Shown here piece after piece: positions 13,001-24,962 of a DNA stretch of 64,000 bases; the stretch's first letter is position 1, and each line of letters opens with the position of its first letter. The notes under the pieces are model-generated. The model was not told where the DNA came from. It ran no database searches and was given only the letters and a program-made list of their open reading frames with translations. This stretch comes from Acanthosepion esculentum (lineage: Eukaryota > Mollusca > Cephalopoda > Sepiida > Sepiidae): the NCBI GenBank assembly GCA_964036315.1, contig CAXIWW010000817.1, positions 1,585,501 to 1,649,500 of the forward strand, in the 5' to 3' direction. Both the position numbers and the translations under genes were made by a program.

Positions 13001-16000
13001 AGCATGGCCTCTGATCTGATGTCTTCCGGTCCATATATTAGCGTCTTGTGTAAGATGATACACTACGTCCAGCAGCCATGATTCTGATCTGTTGGTTTCT
13101 GGTGCATAAGTTGATCGTCCAATTTAAAAAGATGAACTACGTCCAGCAGCATGGCCCCTGATCTGTTGGTTTCCCGTCCATATTTGAGCGTCTAATGTAA
13201 GATTTTAGACGACATTCAGCAGCATTGCCTCCGACCTGTTGGCTTCCGGTCAATATTTGAGCGCCTTGTGTAAGATGATACACTACGTCCAGCAGCCATG
13301 ATTATGATCTCTTGGTTTCTGGTGTATATTTGAGCGTCTAATGTAAAAAGATAAACTACGACCAGCAGCATGGCCTCTGATCTGTTGGTTTCCGGTCCAT
13401 ATTTGAGCGTCTAATGTAAGATTTTATACTACGTCCAGCAGCATGGCCTTTGACCTGTTGGCTTCCGGTTCATATTTGAGCGTCTTGTGTAAGATAATAC
13501 ACTACGTCCAGCAGCCCTGTTTCTGATATCTTGGTTTCTGGTGCATATTTGAGCGTCTAATGTAAAAAGATAAACTATGTCCAGCAGCATGGCCTCTGAT
13601 CTGTTGGTTTCCTGTCCATATTTGAGCGTCTAATGTAAGATTTCAGACTACATGCAGCAGCATGGCCTCAGACCTGTTTGCTTCCGGTCCATATTTGAGC
13701 GTCTTGTGTAAGATGATACACTACGCCCAGCAGCCATGATTCTGATCTGTTGGTTTCTGGTGCATATTTGAGCGTCTAATGTAAAAAGATAAACCACGTG
13801 CAGCAGCATGGCTTCTGATCAGTTGGTTTCCCGTCCATATTTGAAAGTCTAATGTAGGATATTAGATTACGTCTAGCAGCATTGCTTCTGACCTGTTGGC
13901 TTCCGGTCCATATTTGAGCGTCTAATATAAGATTTTAGACTACGTCCAGCAGCATGCCCGCTAATCTGTTGGCTTCCGGTCCATATGTGAGCGTCTAATG
14001 TAAGAATTTAGACTACGTCCAGCAGCATGTCCTCTGAACTGTTCGCTTCCGGTCCATATCTGAGCGTCTTGTGTAAGGTGATAAACTACGTCCAGCAGCC
14101 ATGATTCTGATCTCTTGGTTTCTGGTACATATTTGAGCTTCTAATGTAAAAAGATAAACTACGTCCAGCAGCATGGCCTCTGATCTGTTAGTTTCCGGTC
14201 CATCTTTGAGCGTCTAATGTAAGATTTTAGACTACGTCCAGCAGCAATAGTCTCTGACCTGTTAGCTTCCGGGCCATATTTGAGCGTCTTGTGTAAGATG
14301 TTTCACTACGACCAGCAGCCATGATTCTGATCTGTTGGATTCTGGTGCATATTTTGAGCGTCTAATTTAAAAAGATAAACTACGTCCAGCAGCATGGCCT
14401 CTGATCTGTTGGTTTCGGGTCCATATTTGAGCGTCTAATGTAAGATTTTAGACTTCGCTCAGCAGCATGGCCTCTGATCTGTTGGCTTCCGGTCCATATA
14501 TTAGCGTCTTGTATAAGATGATACACTACGTCCAGCAGCCATGATTGTGACCTCTTGGTTTCTGGTGCATATTTGAGCGTCTAATGTAAAAAGATAAACT
14601 ACGACCAGCAGCATGGCCTCTGATCTGTTGGTTTCCGGTCCATATTTCAGCGTCTAATGTAAGATTTTAGACTACGTCCAGCAGCATGGCCTCTGACCTG
14701 GTGACTTCCGGTTCATATTTGAGCGTCTTGTGTAAGATAATACACTACGTCCAGCAGCCCTGTTTCTGATATCTTGGTTTCTGGTGCATATCTGAGCGTC
14801 TAATGTAAAAAGACAAACTACGTCCAATAGCATGGCCTCTGATCTGTTGGTTTCCGGTCCATATTTGAGCGTCTAATGTAAGATTTTAGACTTCGTCCAG
14901 CAGCATGGCCTCTGACCTGTTAGCTTCCGGTCCATATTTGATCGTCTTGTGTAAGACGATACACTACGTCCAGCAGCCATGATTCTGATCTGTTGTTTCC
15001 TGGTTCATATTTGAGCGTCTAATTTTAAAAGATAAACTACGTCCAGCAGCATGGCCTCTGACCTGTTGGCTTCCGTTCCATATTTGAGCGTCTTGTTTAA
15101 GATGATATACTACGTCCAGCAGCCCTGATTCTGATCTGTTGGTGTCTCGTTCATATTTGACCGATTAATGTAAAAAGATAAACTACGCCCAGCAATATGG
15201 CCTCTGATCTGTTGGTTTCCGGTCCATATTTGAGCGTCTAATGTAAGATTTGAGAATACGTCCAGCAGCATGGCCTCTGACCTGTTGGTTTCCCGACCAT
15301 ATTTGAGCGTCCAATGTAAGATTTTAGACTACGTCCAGCAGCATGTCCTCTGACCTGTTGGCTTCCGGACTATATCTGAGCGTCTTGTGTAAGATGATAC
15401 ACTACGTCTAGTAGCCATGGTTCTGATCTGTTGGTTTCTGGTGCATATTTGAGCGTCTAATGTAAAAAGATAAACTACGTCCAGCAGCATGGCCTCTGAT
15501 CTGTTGGTTTCCGGTCCATATTTGAGCGTCTAATGTAAGATTTTAGACTACGTCCAGCAGCATAGCCTCTGACCTGTTGGCTTCCGGTCAATATTTGAGC
15601 GTCTTGTGTAAGATGATACACTACATCCAGCAGCCCTGTTTCTGATCTCTTGGTTTCTGGTGCATATTTGAGCGTCTAATGTAAAAAGATAAACTACGAC
15701 CAGCAGCATGGCCTCTGATCTGTTGGTTTCCGGTCCATATTTGTGCGTCTAATGTAAGATTTTAGACTACGTCCAGCAGCATCGTCACTGACCTGTTGGC
15801 TTCCGGTCCATATTTGAGCGTCTTGTGTAAGATGATACACTACGTCCAGCAGCCATGATTCTGATCTGTTGGTTTCTGGTGCATATTTTAGCGTCTAATG
15901 TAAAAAGATAAACTACGTCCAGCAGCATGGCCTCTGATCCGTTGATTTCCGGTCCATATTTGAGCGTCTAATGAAATATATTAGACTATGTCCAGCAGAA

Positions 16001-16745
16001 TGGCCTCTGACCTGTTGGCCTCCGGTCCATATTTGAGCGTCTTGTGTAAGATGATACAGTACGTCCAGCAGCCATGATTCTGATCTGTTTGTTTCTGGTG
16101 CATATTTGAGCGTCTAATGTGAAAAGATAAACTACGTCCAGCAGCATGGCCTCTGATCTGTTGGTTTCCGGTCCATATTTGTGCGTCTAATGTAAGATTT
16201 TAGACTACGTCCAGCAGCATTGCCTCTGACCTGTTGGCTTCCGGTCCATATTTGAGCGTCTTGTGTAAGATGATACACTACGTCCAGCAGCCATGATTCT
16301 GATCTGTTGGTTTCTGGTGCATATTTGAGCGTCTAATGTAAAAAGATAAACTACGTCAAACAGCATGGCTTCTGATCTGTTGGTTTCCGGTCCATATTTG
16401 AGCGTCTAATGTAAGATTTTAGACTACGTCCAGCAGCCTGGCCTCCCACCTGTTGGGTTCCGGTCCATATTTGAGCGTCTTGTGTAACATGATACACTAC
16501 GTCCAGCAGCCCTGTTTCTGATCTCTTGCTTTCTTGTGCATATTTGAGCGGCTAATGTAAAAAGATAAACTACGTCCAGCAACATGGCCTCTGATCTGTT
16601 GGTTTCGGGTCCATATTTGAGTGTCTAATGTAAGATATTAGGCTACGTCTAGCAGCATGGCCTCCCACCTGTTGGCTTCCGGTCCATATTTGAGCGTCTT
16701 GTGTAAGATGATACATTACGTCCAGCAGCCTTGATTCGGATCTCT
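10043..16745 (-). repeat. Satellite family C array, - orientation (left large block)
   Basis: About 30 copies of the 219-bp C trimer in reverse orientation. The spacing is directly visible: the word gtttctgg of the type b monomer falls at 15872, 16091 and 16310. Order on this strand is type b, then a, then c. Frequent single-monomer losses and type replacements break the order. Type b varies between tacgtccagc and tacgaccagc, and type c between ccatgattctgatctg and ccctgtttctgatctc. I find nothing but C in this stretch, and open frames are short and incidental. A 1.46-kb internal duplication is listed separately. Confidence 0.95.
12993..14810 (-). repeat. Direct duplication in C, spacing 1463 shrinking to 1243 bp
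   Basis: The rare variants cgctcagcagc and gtccatatattagcgtcttg occur together near 12993-13045 and again near 14456-14508. Downstream, the variant pair taagataatac and gatatcttgg occurs at 13490 and 14733. The spacing falls from 1463 bp (20 monomers) to 1243 bp (17 monomers), so the second copy has lost three monomers, one full 219-bp unit. Confidence 0.8.
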
Positions 16746-17198
16746 TTGTCTATGTATACAGGGATTTTTCATTTGGTCAGATAGTAACAAGTACATCTTT
16801 CACCAGGTGCGCGGTATGTCGTCTGACAATTTACAGCGTCCGAATTCCAGTGTGCACAATAAGACTGCAATTCTAATTTTGCCTTTTTATAGAATCCACA
16901 AAATATTGGTGTCCAATTTTCGGGAATATCTTGTCTTATTCATAATTACAAATGTTTTTTTGACACCTTGATTAGAGTCGAGTTGAAATTCAAAGGTATG
17001 GGGAATTGTGTTAGCTCATTTGCGGAAATTGTCATGCGGCCCTAAACTGGGAAATCTGTCATATTTCACTTGTTTATAACTTTTTCCAGTAAAAGAAATA
17101 TTTTTACTATCTGAGCAAATGAAAAATCCCTGTAAATATAGACAAATCAAATAATTGCACACAATTTGATCTACATAAATTGACCAAATGAAAAATCC
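16746..17198 (-). repeat. Composite family D element at a C/B border
   Basis: From 16746 to about 17104 this is one D monomer in - orientation, entered from C at gatctctttgtctatg. At about 17104 the - copy (ending agtaaaagaaatattt) is fused to a + orientation D piece beginning tttactatctgagcaaatga, which runs through caaataattgcacacaattt. Near 17172 a third short D piece (ttgaccaaatgaaaaatccc) follows and then meets family B. The block is therefore three D fragments with an internal inversion. The last edge, at gaaaaatccc, is the same D position that borders family B at 39214. Confidence 0.85.
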
Positions 17199-17810
17199 CT
17201 TACAAGCAATCTCAGGCTGCTACAAAACGGCATTTCCTGGCTCTTTTGTGAAAACTGCCTTACAAGCAATCTCAGGCTGATACAAGCCCACACCTGCTGG
17301 CTCTTCTGTGAAAACTGCGCAAAATCAATCTCAGGCTGCTACAATCCGAATACGCCTGGCTCTTTTGTGACACCTGCCTTACAAGCAATCTCAGGCTGCT
17401 ACGATCCCATTTCTCCTGGCTTTTTGTGGAAAGTGCCTTACACGCAAACATAGGATTCTACGAGCCGGTTCTCCTGGGAGATTTGTGAAAATTGCCTTAC
17501 AAGCAATCTCATTCTTCTACAAGCCTACACCTGCTGGCACTTTTAAGACAACTGCATTACAAGCAATCTCAGGCTGCTAAAAAATCGATCTCCTGGCTCT
17601 TTCGTGACAACTGCCTTACAAGCAACGTCAGGCTGCAGCAAGCCCAATGTTCCTGTCTTTTTTGCCAATTGCCTTACAAAATAATCCCAGGCTGCTACGA
17701 GGCGATTTCTCAAGGCTCTTTTGTGGCGACTGCATTACAAGCAACCTCAGGCTGCTACAAGACGAATTCTACTGGCTCTTTTGTGACAACTGCCTTACAA
17801 GCAATGTCAG

Positions 17811-19970
17811 GCTGCTCCGAGCCGACTTCTCTTGGCTCTCTTGTGTAAACTGCCTTACAAGCAATCTCAGGCTTCTACAAGCCGAATACGCCTGGCTCTT
17901 TTGTAGCAACTGCCTTACATGCAATCACAGCAGCAAGCCCAATTCTCTTGGATTTTTGTGCCAATTTCATTACAAGCAATTCCACGCAGCTACGAGCCCG
18001 TTTACCCTGGCTTTACACGCAATCTCAGGCTTCTACAAACTTACACCTGCTGACTCTTTTTTTACAACTCCCTTACAAGCAATCTCCCGCTGCTATCGGC
18101 CGACTTCTCCGGGCTATTTGTGAAAACTGTCTTACAAAGGATCTCAGGCTGCTACAAGCCGATTTCTCCTGCCTCTTTTGTGCCAACTTATTTCCAAGCA
18201 ATCTCAGGCTGCTACGAGCCGACTATGCCTGGATCTTCTATGACAAATGCCTTACAAGCAATCTACGGCCGCAACAAATCGATCTCCTGGCTCTTTCGTG
18301 ACAACTGCCTTACAAGAAATCTCAGGCTACTACAAGCTGACTACACCTTTCTCTTTTGTGGCAACTGCCTTACAAGCAATCTCAGGCTGCAGCAAGCCCA
18401 ATTCTCCTTGCTTTTTTTGCCAATTGCCTTACAAGTAATCCCAGGCTGCTACGAGCGTATTTCACCTGGCTCTTTTGTGGCAACTGCCTTACAAGCAATA
18501 CCAGGCCTCTACAAGACGAATTCTCCTGGGTCTTTTGTGAGAACTGCCTTACAAGCAATCTCAGGATGTTACGGGCCGACTACGCCTGGCTCTTCGATGA
18601 CAAGTGGCTTACAAGCAAACTCAGGCTGCTACAAGCCGATTTGTCCTGGCTCTTTTTTGGCAACTGCCTTACAAGCAATTTCAGGCTGCTACGAGCAGAC
18701 TTTTCTTGGTTCGTTTGTGAAAACTGCCTTACAAGCCATGTCAGGCTGCAGCAACCCCAACTCTTTCGGCTTTTTGTGCCAATTGGCTTACAAGCAATCC
18801 CAGGCACCAACGAGCCGATTTCTCCTGGCTCTTTTGTGGCAACTGTATTACAAGCAAACTCAGGCTGCTACAAATCGACATCTACTGTCTCTTTTGTGCG
18901 AACTGTCTTACAAGCCATATCAGGCTGCCGCTAGGCCAATTACTTTTTGTGCCAATTGCCTTAAAAAAGCAATCCCAGGCGGCTACGTGACGATTTCTCC
19001 TGGCTGTTTTGTGGTAACTGCCTTACAAGCAATCTCAAGCTGCTAAAAGCCGAATTATCCTGGCTCTATTGTGACAACTGCCTGAAAAGCAATCTCAGGC
19101 TGCTACAAGCCGAATTCTCCTGGCTCTCTTGAGACAACTGCCTTACAAGCAAAATCAGGATGCTACGAGCCGACTTCTCATGCCTCTTTTGTGAAAACTG
19201 CCTTACAATCAATCTCAGGCTGCTACAAACCCACATCTCCTGTCTCTTTTGTGAAACTGCCTTGCAAGCAATCTCAGGCCGCTACAAATCGACATCTACT
19301 GTCTCTTTTGTGCGAACTGTCTCACAAGCAATATCAGGCTGCCGCTAGGCCAATTACTTTTTGTGCCAATTGCCTTAAAAAAGCAATCCCACGCGGCTAC
19401 ATGACGATTTCTCCTGGCTGTTTTGTGGTAACAGCCTTACAAGCAATCTCAAGCTGCTACAAGCCGAATTATCCTGGCTCTATTGTGACAACTGCCTGAA
19501 AAGCAATCTCAGGCTGCAGCAATCCCACTTCTCCAGGCTGTTTGAGGTAACTGCCTTACAAGCAATCTCAGGCTGCTACAAACCGAATTCTCCTGGCTCT
19601 TTTATGACAACTGCCATACAAGCAATGTCAGGCTGCTCCGAGACGACTTCTCTTGGCTCTCTTGTGAAAACTGCCTTACAAGCAATCTCAGGCTTCTACA
19701 AGCCGAATACGCCTGGCTCTTTTGTAGCAACTGCCTTACATGCAATCACAGCAGCAAGCCCAATTCTCTTTGATTTTTGTGCCAATTTCATTACAAGCAA
19801 TTCCACGCAGCTACGAGCCCGTTTCCCATGGCTTTTTGTGAAAATTGCTTTACACGCAATCTCAGGCTTCTACAAACTTACACCTGCTGACTCTTTTTTG
19901 ACAACTCCCTAACAAGCAATCTCCCGCTGCTATCGGCCGACTTCTCCGGGCTATTTGTGAAAACTGTCTT
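17811..19970 (+). repeat. Direct duplication in B, spacing about 1821-1837 bp
   Basis: The run beginning gctgctccgagccgacttct, continuing through catgcaatcacagcagcaag and ttctacaaacttacacctgc to gctgctatcggccgacttct, lies at about 17811-18115 and about 19632-19955. Spacing changes from 1821 to 1837 bp because the first copy lacks 16 bases next to acgagcccgttt. A single inverted counterpart is present near 37160-37470. Confidence 0.85.
18891..19518 (+). repeat. Direct duplication in B, spacing 414 bp
   Basis: A segment containing tgtgcgaactgtct, ctgccgctaggccaattact, the run ccttaaaaaagcaatccca and gctgttttgtggtaac occurs at 18891-19104 and again at 19305-19518. The word ctgccgctagg starts at 18925 and 19339. 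414 bp is close to seven B monomers, some of them shortened. Confidence 0.88.
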
Positions 19971-22519
19971 ACAAAGGATCTCAGGCTGCTACAAGCCGAT
20001 TTCTCCTGCCTCTTTTGCAGCAACTGCCTTACAAGCAATCTCAGTCTGCAACAACCCGGATTCTCCTGGCTCTTTTGTGAAAACTGCCTTACAAGCAATG
20101 TCAGACTGCTACGAGCCGACTTCTCTTGGCTATTTTGTGAAAACTGCCTTTCAAGCAATCTCAGGCTGCTACAAACCCACATCTCTTGTATCTTTTGTGA
20201 AAACTGCCTTACAAGCAATCTCAGCCTGCTACAAGCCGAATTGGCCGCTACAAATCGACATATACTGGCTCTTTTGTTACAACTGCCTTACAACCTATCC
20301 CAGGCTGCTACGAACCGATTTCTCCTGGATCATTTGTGGCATCTGCCTTACAAGCATTCTCAGGCTGCAGCAATATGAATTCTCCTGGCTTTTTGTGCGA
20401 ATTGCCTTACAAGCAATCCCAAGCGGCTACGAGCGGATTTCTCCTGGCGCTTTTGTGGCAACTGCCTTACAAGAAATCTCAGGCTGCTAATAGCCGAATT
20501 CTCCTGGCGCTTTTATGACAACTGCCTTACAATAAATATCAGGCTGCTACGAGCCGACTTCTCTTGGCTCTTTTGTGAAAACTGCCTTGCAAGTAATCTC
20601 CGGCTGCTACAAGCCGAATTCTCCTGGCGCTTTTGTGACAACTGCCTTACAAGCAATGTCAGGCAGCTACAAGCCGACTTCACTTGTCTCTTTTGTGAAA
20701 ACTGCCTTACAAGTAATATCAGGCCGCTACAAATCGACATCTCCTGTCTCTTTTGTGACAACTGCTTTACAAGCAATCTCAGTCTTCCGCCAGGACAGTT
20801 CTCCTGACTTTTTGTGCCAATTGCTTTTAAAAGAAATCCCAGGCGGCTACGTGCCGATTTCTCCTGGCTCTTTTGTGGTAATAGCCTTACAAGCAATCTC
20901 AGGCTGCTACAAGCCGAATACGCCTGGCTCTTTTGTGAAACAGTTTGCAAGCAAACTCAGGCCACTACAAATAGACATCTCCTGTCTCTTTTGTGACAAC
21001 TGATTTACAAGCAATCTCAGACTGCCGCCAGCACTGTTCTCCTGACTTTTTGTGCCAATTGCCTTAAAAGCAATCCCAGGCGGCTACTTGCCGATATCTC
21101 CTGGCTCTTTTGTGGTAACTGCCTTACAAGCAATCTCAGGCTGCTTCAAGCCAAATTCTCCTGGTTCTATTGTGATAACTGCCTTAAAAGCAATCTCAGT
21201 CTACAGCAAGCCGAATTCTCCTGGCTCTTTTGTGCAAATTGCCTTACAAGTTTTGTGGCAACTGCCTTACATGCAATCTCAGGCGTCTACGAGCCTACTT
21301 ATCATGTCTCTTTTGTGAAAACTGCTTTAAATGCAATCACAGGCTGCTACAAAACGACATCTCCTGTCTCTTTTTTTAAAAACTGCCTTACAAGCAATCT
21401 CAGACTGCTACAAGCCGAATACGCCTGGCTCTATTGTGAAACTGCCTTACAAGCAATCTCAGATCGCTACAAATCGACATATCCTGGCTCTTTTGTGTCA
21501 ACTGCCTTACAAGCAATCTCAAGCTGTCGCTAGTACAATTCTCCTGACTTAATGTGCCAATTGCCTTAAAAGCAATCCCAGGCGGCTACGAACCGATTTC
21601 TCCTGGCTCATTTGTGGCAACTGCCTTACAAGAAATCTCAGGCTACTACAAGCCGAATTCTCCTGGCTCTTTTGTGCCAATTGCCTTACAAGTAATCCCA
21701 GGCATCTACGAGCCGACTTCTCTTGTCTCTTTTGTGAAAACGGCCTTAAAAGCAATCTCAGGCTACTACAAAACGACATCACCTGTCTCTTTTGTTTTAA
21801 AACAGACTTACAATCAATCTCAGGTTTTCCGCTAGTCTGCTTGTAATGCAATTGGCACAAAAAGCTAAGAGAATTGGGATTGCTGCAGCCTGAGATTGTT
21901 TGTAAGGCAGTTGTCACAATAGAACCAGGAGAATTCGGCTTGTTGCAGCCTGAGATTGCTTGTAAGGCAGTTACCACAAAAGAGCCAGGAGAAATCCGCA
22001 CGTAGCCGCCTGGGATTGCTTTTAGGGCAATTGGCACAAAAAGTTAGGAGAACAGTCCTAACAAAAGACACAAAAGAGCCAGGAGATGTCGATTTGTAGC
22101 GATCTGAGATTGCTTGTAAGGCAGTTTCACAATAGAGCCAGGCGTATTCGGCTTGTAGCCGCCTGAGATTGCTTGTAAGGCAGTTTCACAAAAGTGACAG
22201 GAGATGTCGTTTTGTAGCCGCCTGATATTACTTGTAAGGCAGTTTCACAAAAGAGCCAAGATAAGTCGGCTTGTAATGAAGTTGCCACAAAAGGGCCAGG
22301 AGAAATCGGCTCGTAGCATCCTGGGATTGCATGTAAGGCAATTCGCACAAAAAGCCAGGATAATTCTTATTGCTGCAGCCTGAGAATGCTTGTAAGGCAG
22401 ATGCCACAATGAAAGAGGAGAAATCGCTTCGTAGCAGCCTGGGATTTCTTGTAAGGCAATTATCACAACAATTTAGGAGAATTAGACTAGCGGCAGCCTG
22501 AGATTGCTTGTAAGGCAGT

Positions 22520-24962
22520 TGTCACAAAAGCGCCAGTAGAATTCGGCTTGTAGCAGCCTGAGATTACTTGTAAGGCAGTTTTCACATAAGAGCCAAGAGA
22601 AGTCGGCTCGTAGCCGCATGACATTGCTTGTAAGGCAGTTGTCACAAAAGCGCCAGGAGAATTCGGCTTGAAGCAGCATGAGATTTCTTGTAAGGCAATT
22701 GGCACAAAATAGCCAGGAGAATTGGGATTGCTGCTGCCAGAGATTGCTTTTAAGGCAGTTGTCACAATAGAACCAAAAGAATTCGGCTTATAGCATCCTG
22801 AGATTGCTTGTAAGGCAGTTGTCACAAAAGAGACAGGAGATGTCGTTTTGTAGCAGCCTGATATTATTTGAAAGGCAGTTTTCACAAAAGAGCCAAGAGA
22901 AATCGGCTCGTAGCCGCCTGGGATTGCTTGTAAGGCAATTCGCACAAAAAGGAGAATTCATATTGCTGCAGCCTGAGAATGCTTGTAAGGCAGATGCCAC
23001 AAATGAGCCAGGAGAAATCGGTTCGTAGCAGCCTGGGATTGCTGTAAGGCAATTGGCACAAAAAGTCAGGAGAATTTTACTAGCAACAGCTTGAGATTGC
23101 TTGTAAGACAGTTTTCAAAAAGAGTCAGGATATGTCGTTTTGTAGCGGCCTGAGATTGCTTGTAAGGCAGTTTCACAAAGAGCCAGGAGAATTCCGCTTG
23201 CAGCAACCTGAGATTGCTTGTAAAGCAGTTGCCACAAATGAGCCAGGAGAATTCGGCTCGTAGCCGCGTGGAATTGCTTGTAAGGCAATTGGCACAAAAA
23301 GCTAGGAGTATTGGGATTGCTGCAGCCTGAGATTGCTTGTAAGGCAGTTGTCACAATAGAACCAGGAGAATTCGGCTTGTAGTAGCCTGAGATTGCTTGT
23401 AAGGCAGTTACCGCAAAAGAGCCAGAAGAAATCGGCACGTAGCCGCCTGGGATTGCTTTTTCGGCAATTGGCACAAAAAGTCAGGAGAACAGTCCTGGCG
23501 GCAGACTGAGATTGTTTGTAAGGCAGTTGCCACAAAGAGCCAGGAGATGTCGATTTGTAGCAGCCTGGGATTGCTTGTAAGGCAATTTGCACAAAAGATC
23601 CAGGAGAATTCGTCTTGCAGCAGCCTGAGATTGCTTGTAAGGCTGTTGTCACAAAAGAGTCAGGAGATGTCGATTTGTAGCGGCCTGAGATTGCTTGCAA
23701 GGCAGTTTCACAAAAGAGCCAGGCGTATTCTGCTTGTAGCAGCCTGAGATTTCTTGTAAGGCAGTTTCACAAAAGAGCCAGGCGTATTCGTCTTGTAGCA
23801 GGCTGAGATTGATTGTAAGGCATTTTTAAAAATAGAGACAGGAGATGTCGTTTTGTATCAGCCTGAGATTTCTCTTAAAGCAGTTTTCACAAAAGCGACA
23901 AGAGAAGTCGGCTCGTAGACGCCTGGGATTGCTTGTAAGGCAATTTGCGCAAAAGAGCCAGGAGAATTCCGCATGCATCAGCCAGAGATTGCTTGTAAGG
24001 CAGTTGCCACAAAAGAGCCAGGAGATGTCGATTTGTAGCAGCCTGGGATTGCTTGTAAGGCAATTTGCACAAAAGATCCAGGAGAATTCGTCTTGCAGCA
24101 GCCTGAGATTGCTTGTAAGGCTGTTGTCACAAAAGAGACAGGAGATGTCGATTTGTAGCGGCCTGAGATTGCTTGCAAGGCAGTTTCACAAAAGAGCCAG
24201 GCGTATTCTGCTTGTAGCAGCCTGAGATTTCTTGTAAGGCAGTTTCACAAAAGAGCCAGGCGTATTCGTCTTGTAGCAGGCTGAGATTGATTGTAAGGCA
24301 TTTTTAAAAAAAGAGACAGGAGATGTCGTTTTGTAGCAGCCTGAGATTTCTCTTAAAGCAGTTTTCACAAAAGGGACAAGAGAAGTCGGCTCGTAGACGC
24401 CTGGGATTGCTTGTAAGGCAATTTGCGCAAAAGAGCCAGGAGAATTCCGCATGCATCAGCCAGAGATTGCTTGTAAGGCAGTTGCCACAAATGAGCCAGG
24501 AGAAATCGGCTTGTAGCCGCCTGGGATTGCTTGTAAGGCAATTGGCACAAAAAGCTAGTAGAACTGGGATTGCTGCAGCCTGAGATTACTTGTAAGGCTG
24601 TTGTAACAATAGAACCAGGAGAATTCGGCTTGTAGCAGCCTGAGATTGCTTGTAAGGCAGTTACCACAAAAGAGCCAGGAGAAATCGGCACGTAGACGCC
24701 TGGGATTGCTTTTAAGTCAATTGGCATAAAAAGTCAGGAGAACTGTCCTGGCGGCAGTCTGAAATTGCTTGTAAGGCAGTTGTCACAAAAGCGCCAGAAG
24801 AATTCGGCTTGTAGCAGCCTGAGATTACTTGTAAGGCAGTTTTCACATAAGAGCCAAGAGAAGTCGGCTCGTAGCCGCATGACATTGCTTGTAAGGCAGT
24901 TGTCACAAAAGCGCCAGGAGAATTCGGCTTGAAGCAGCATGAGATTTCTTGTAAGGCAGTTG
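22520..24962 (-). repeat. Direct duplication in B, spacing 2261 bp
   Basis: The run with cacataagagccaagagaag, gtagccgcatgacattgc and gaagcagcatgagatttc is present near 22520-22700 and near 24780-24962. The word cataagagcc is at 22584 and 24845. All three rare variants keep their order and spacing. Confidence 0.85.
23524..24480 (-). repeat. Tandem 478-bp duplication in B (two copies)
   Basis: An eight-monomer segment is repeated back to back. The words aaaagatccaggagaattcg at 23593 and 24071, and ccgcatgcatcagcc at 23969 and 24447, give the same 478-bp spacing at both ends. In the sections I compared by eye the copies differ at only a few positions, so this looks like a recent tandem duplication. 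Confidence 0.9.

Larger units (their letters stand above)
17199..21837 (+). repeat. Satellite family B array, + orientation (centre-left)
   Basis: 60-bp B monomers with a different variant mix from the left block. The first part has rare forms such as tacaagcccacacctgctgg, gaatcgatctcctggctctt-like monomers and ttctacaaacttacacctgc. From 17199 to about 20220 the order of rare monomers matches, inverted, that of 36890-39213: open-frame landmarks at 17492 and 38638, at 18120 and 38049, and at 19957 and 37154 pair up. Two internal direct duplications (spacings 414 and about 1830 bp) account for much of the extra length on this side. No gene is supported; the periodic open frames are a consequence of the 60-bp unit. 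Confidence 0.94.

Noticed and set aside
10043..16745. CRISPR array or other prokaryotic repeat system
   Set aside because: There are no constant repeats with unique spacers: the whole unit repeats. No cas-like or any other gene is present in 64 kb, and the higher-order satellite organisation is eukaryotic in type.
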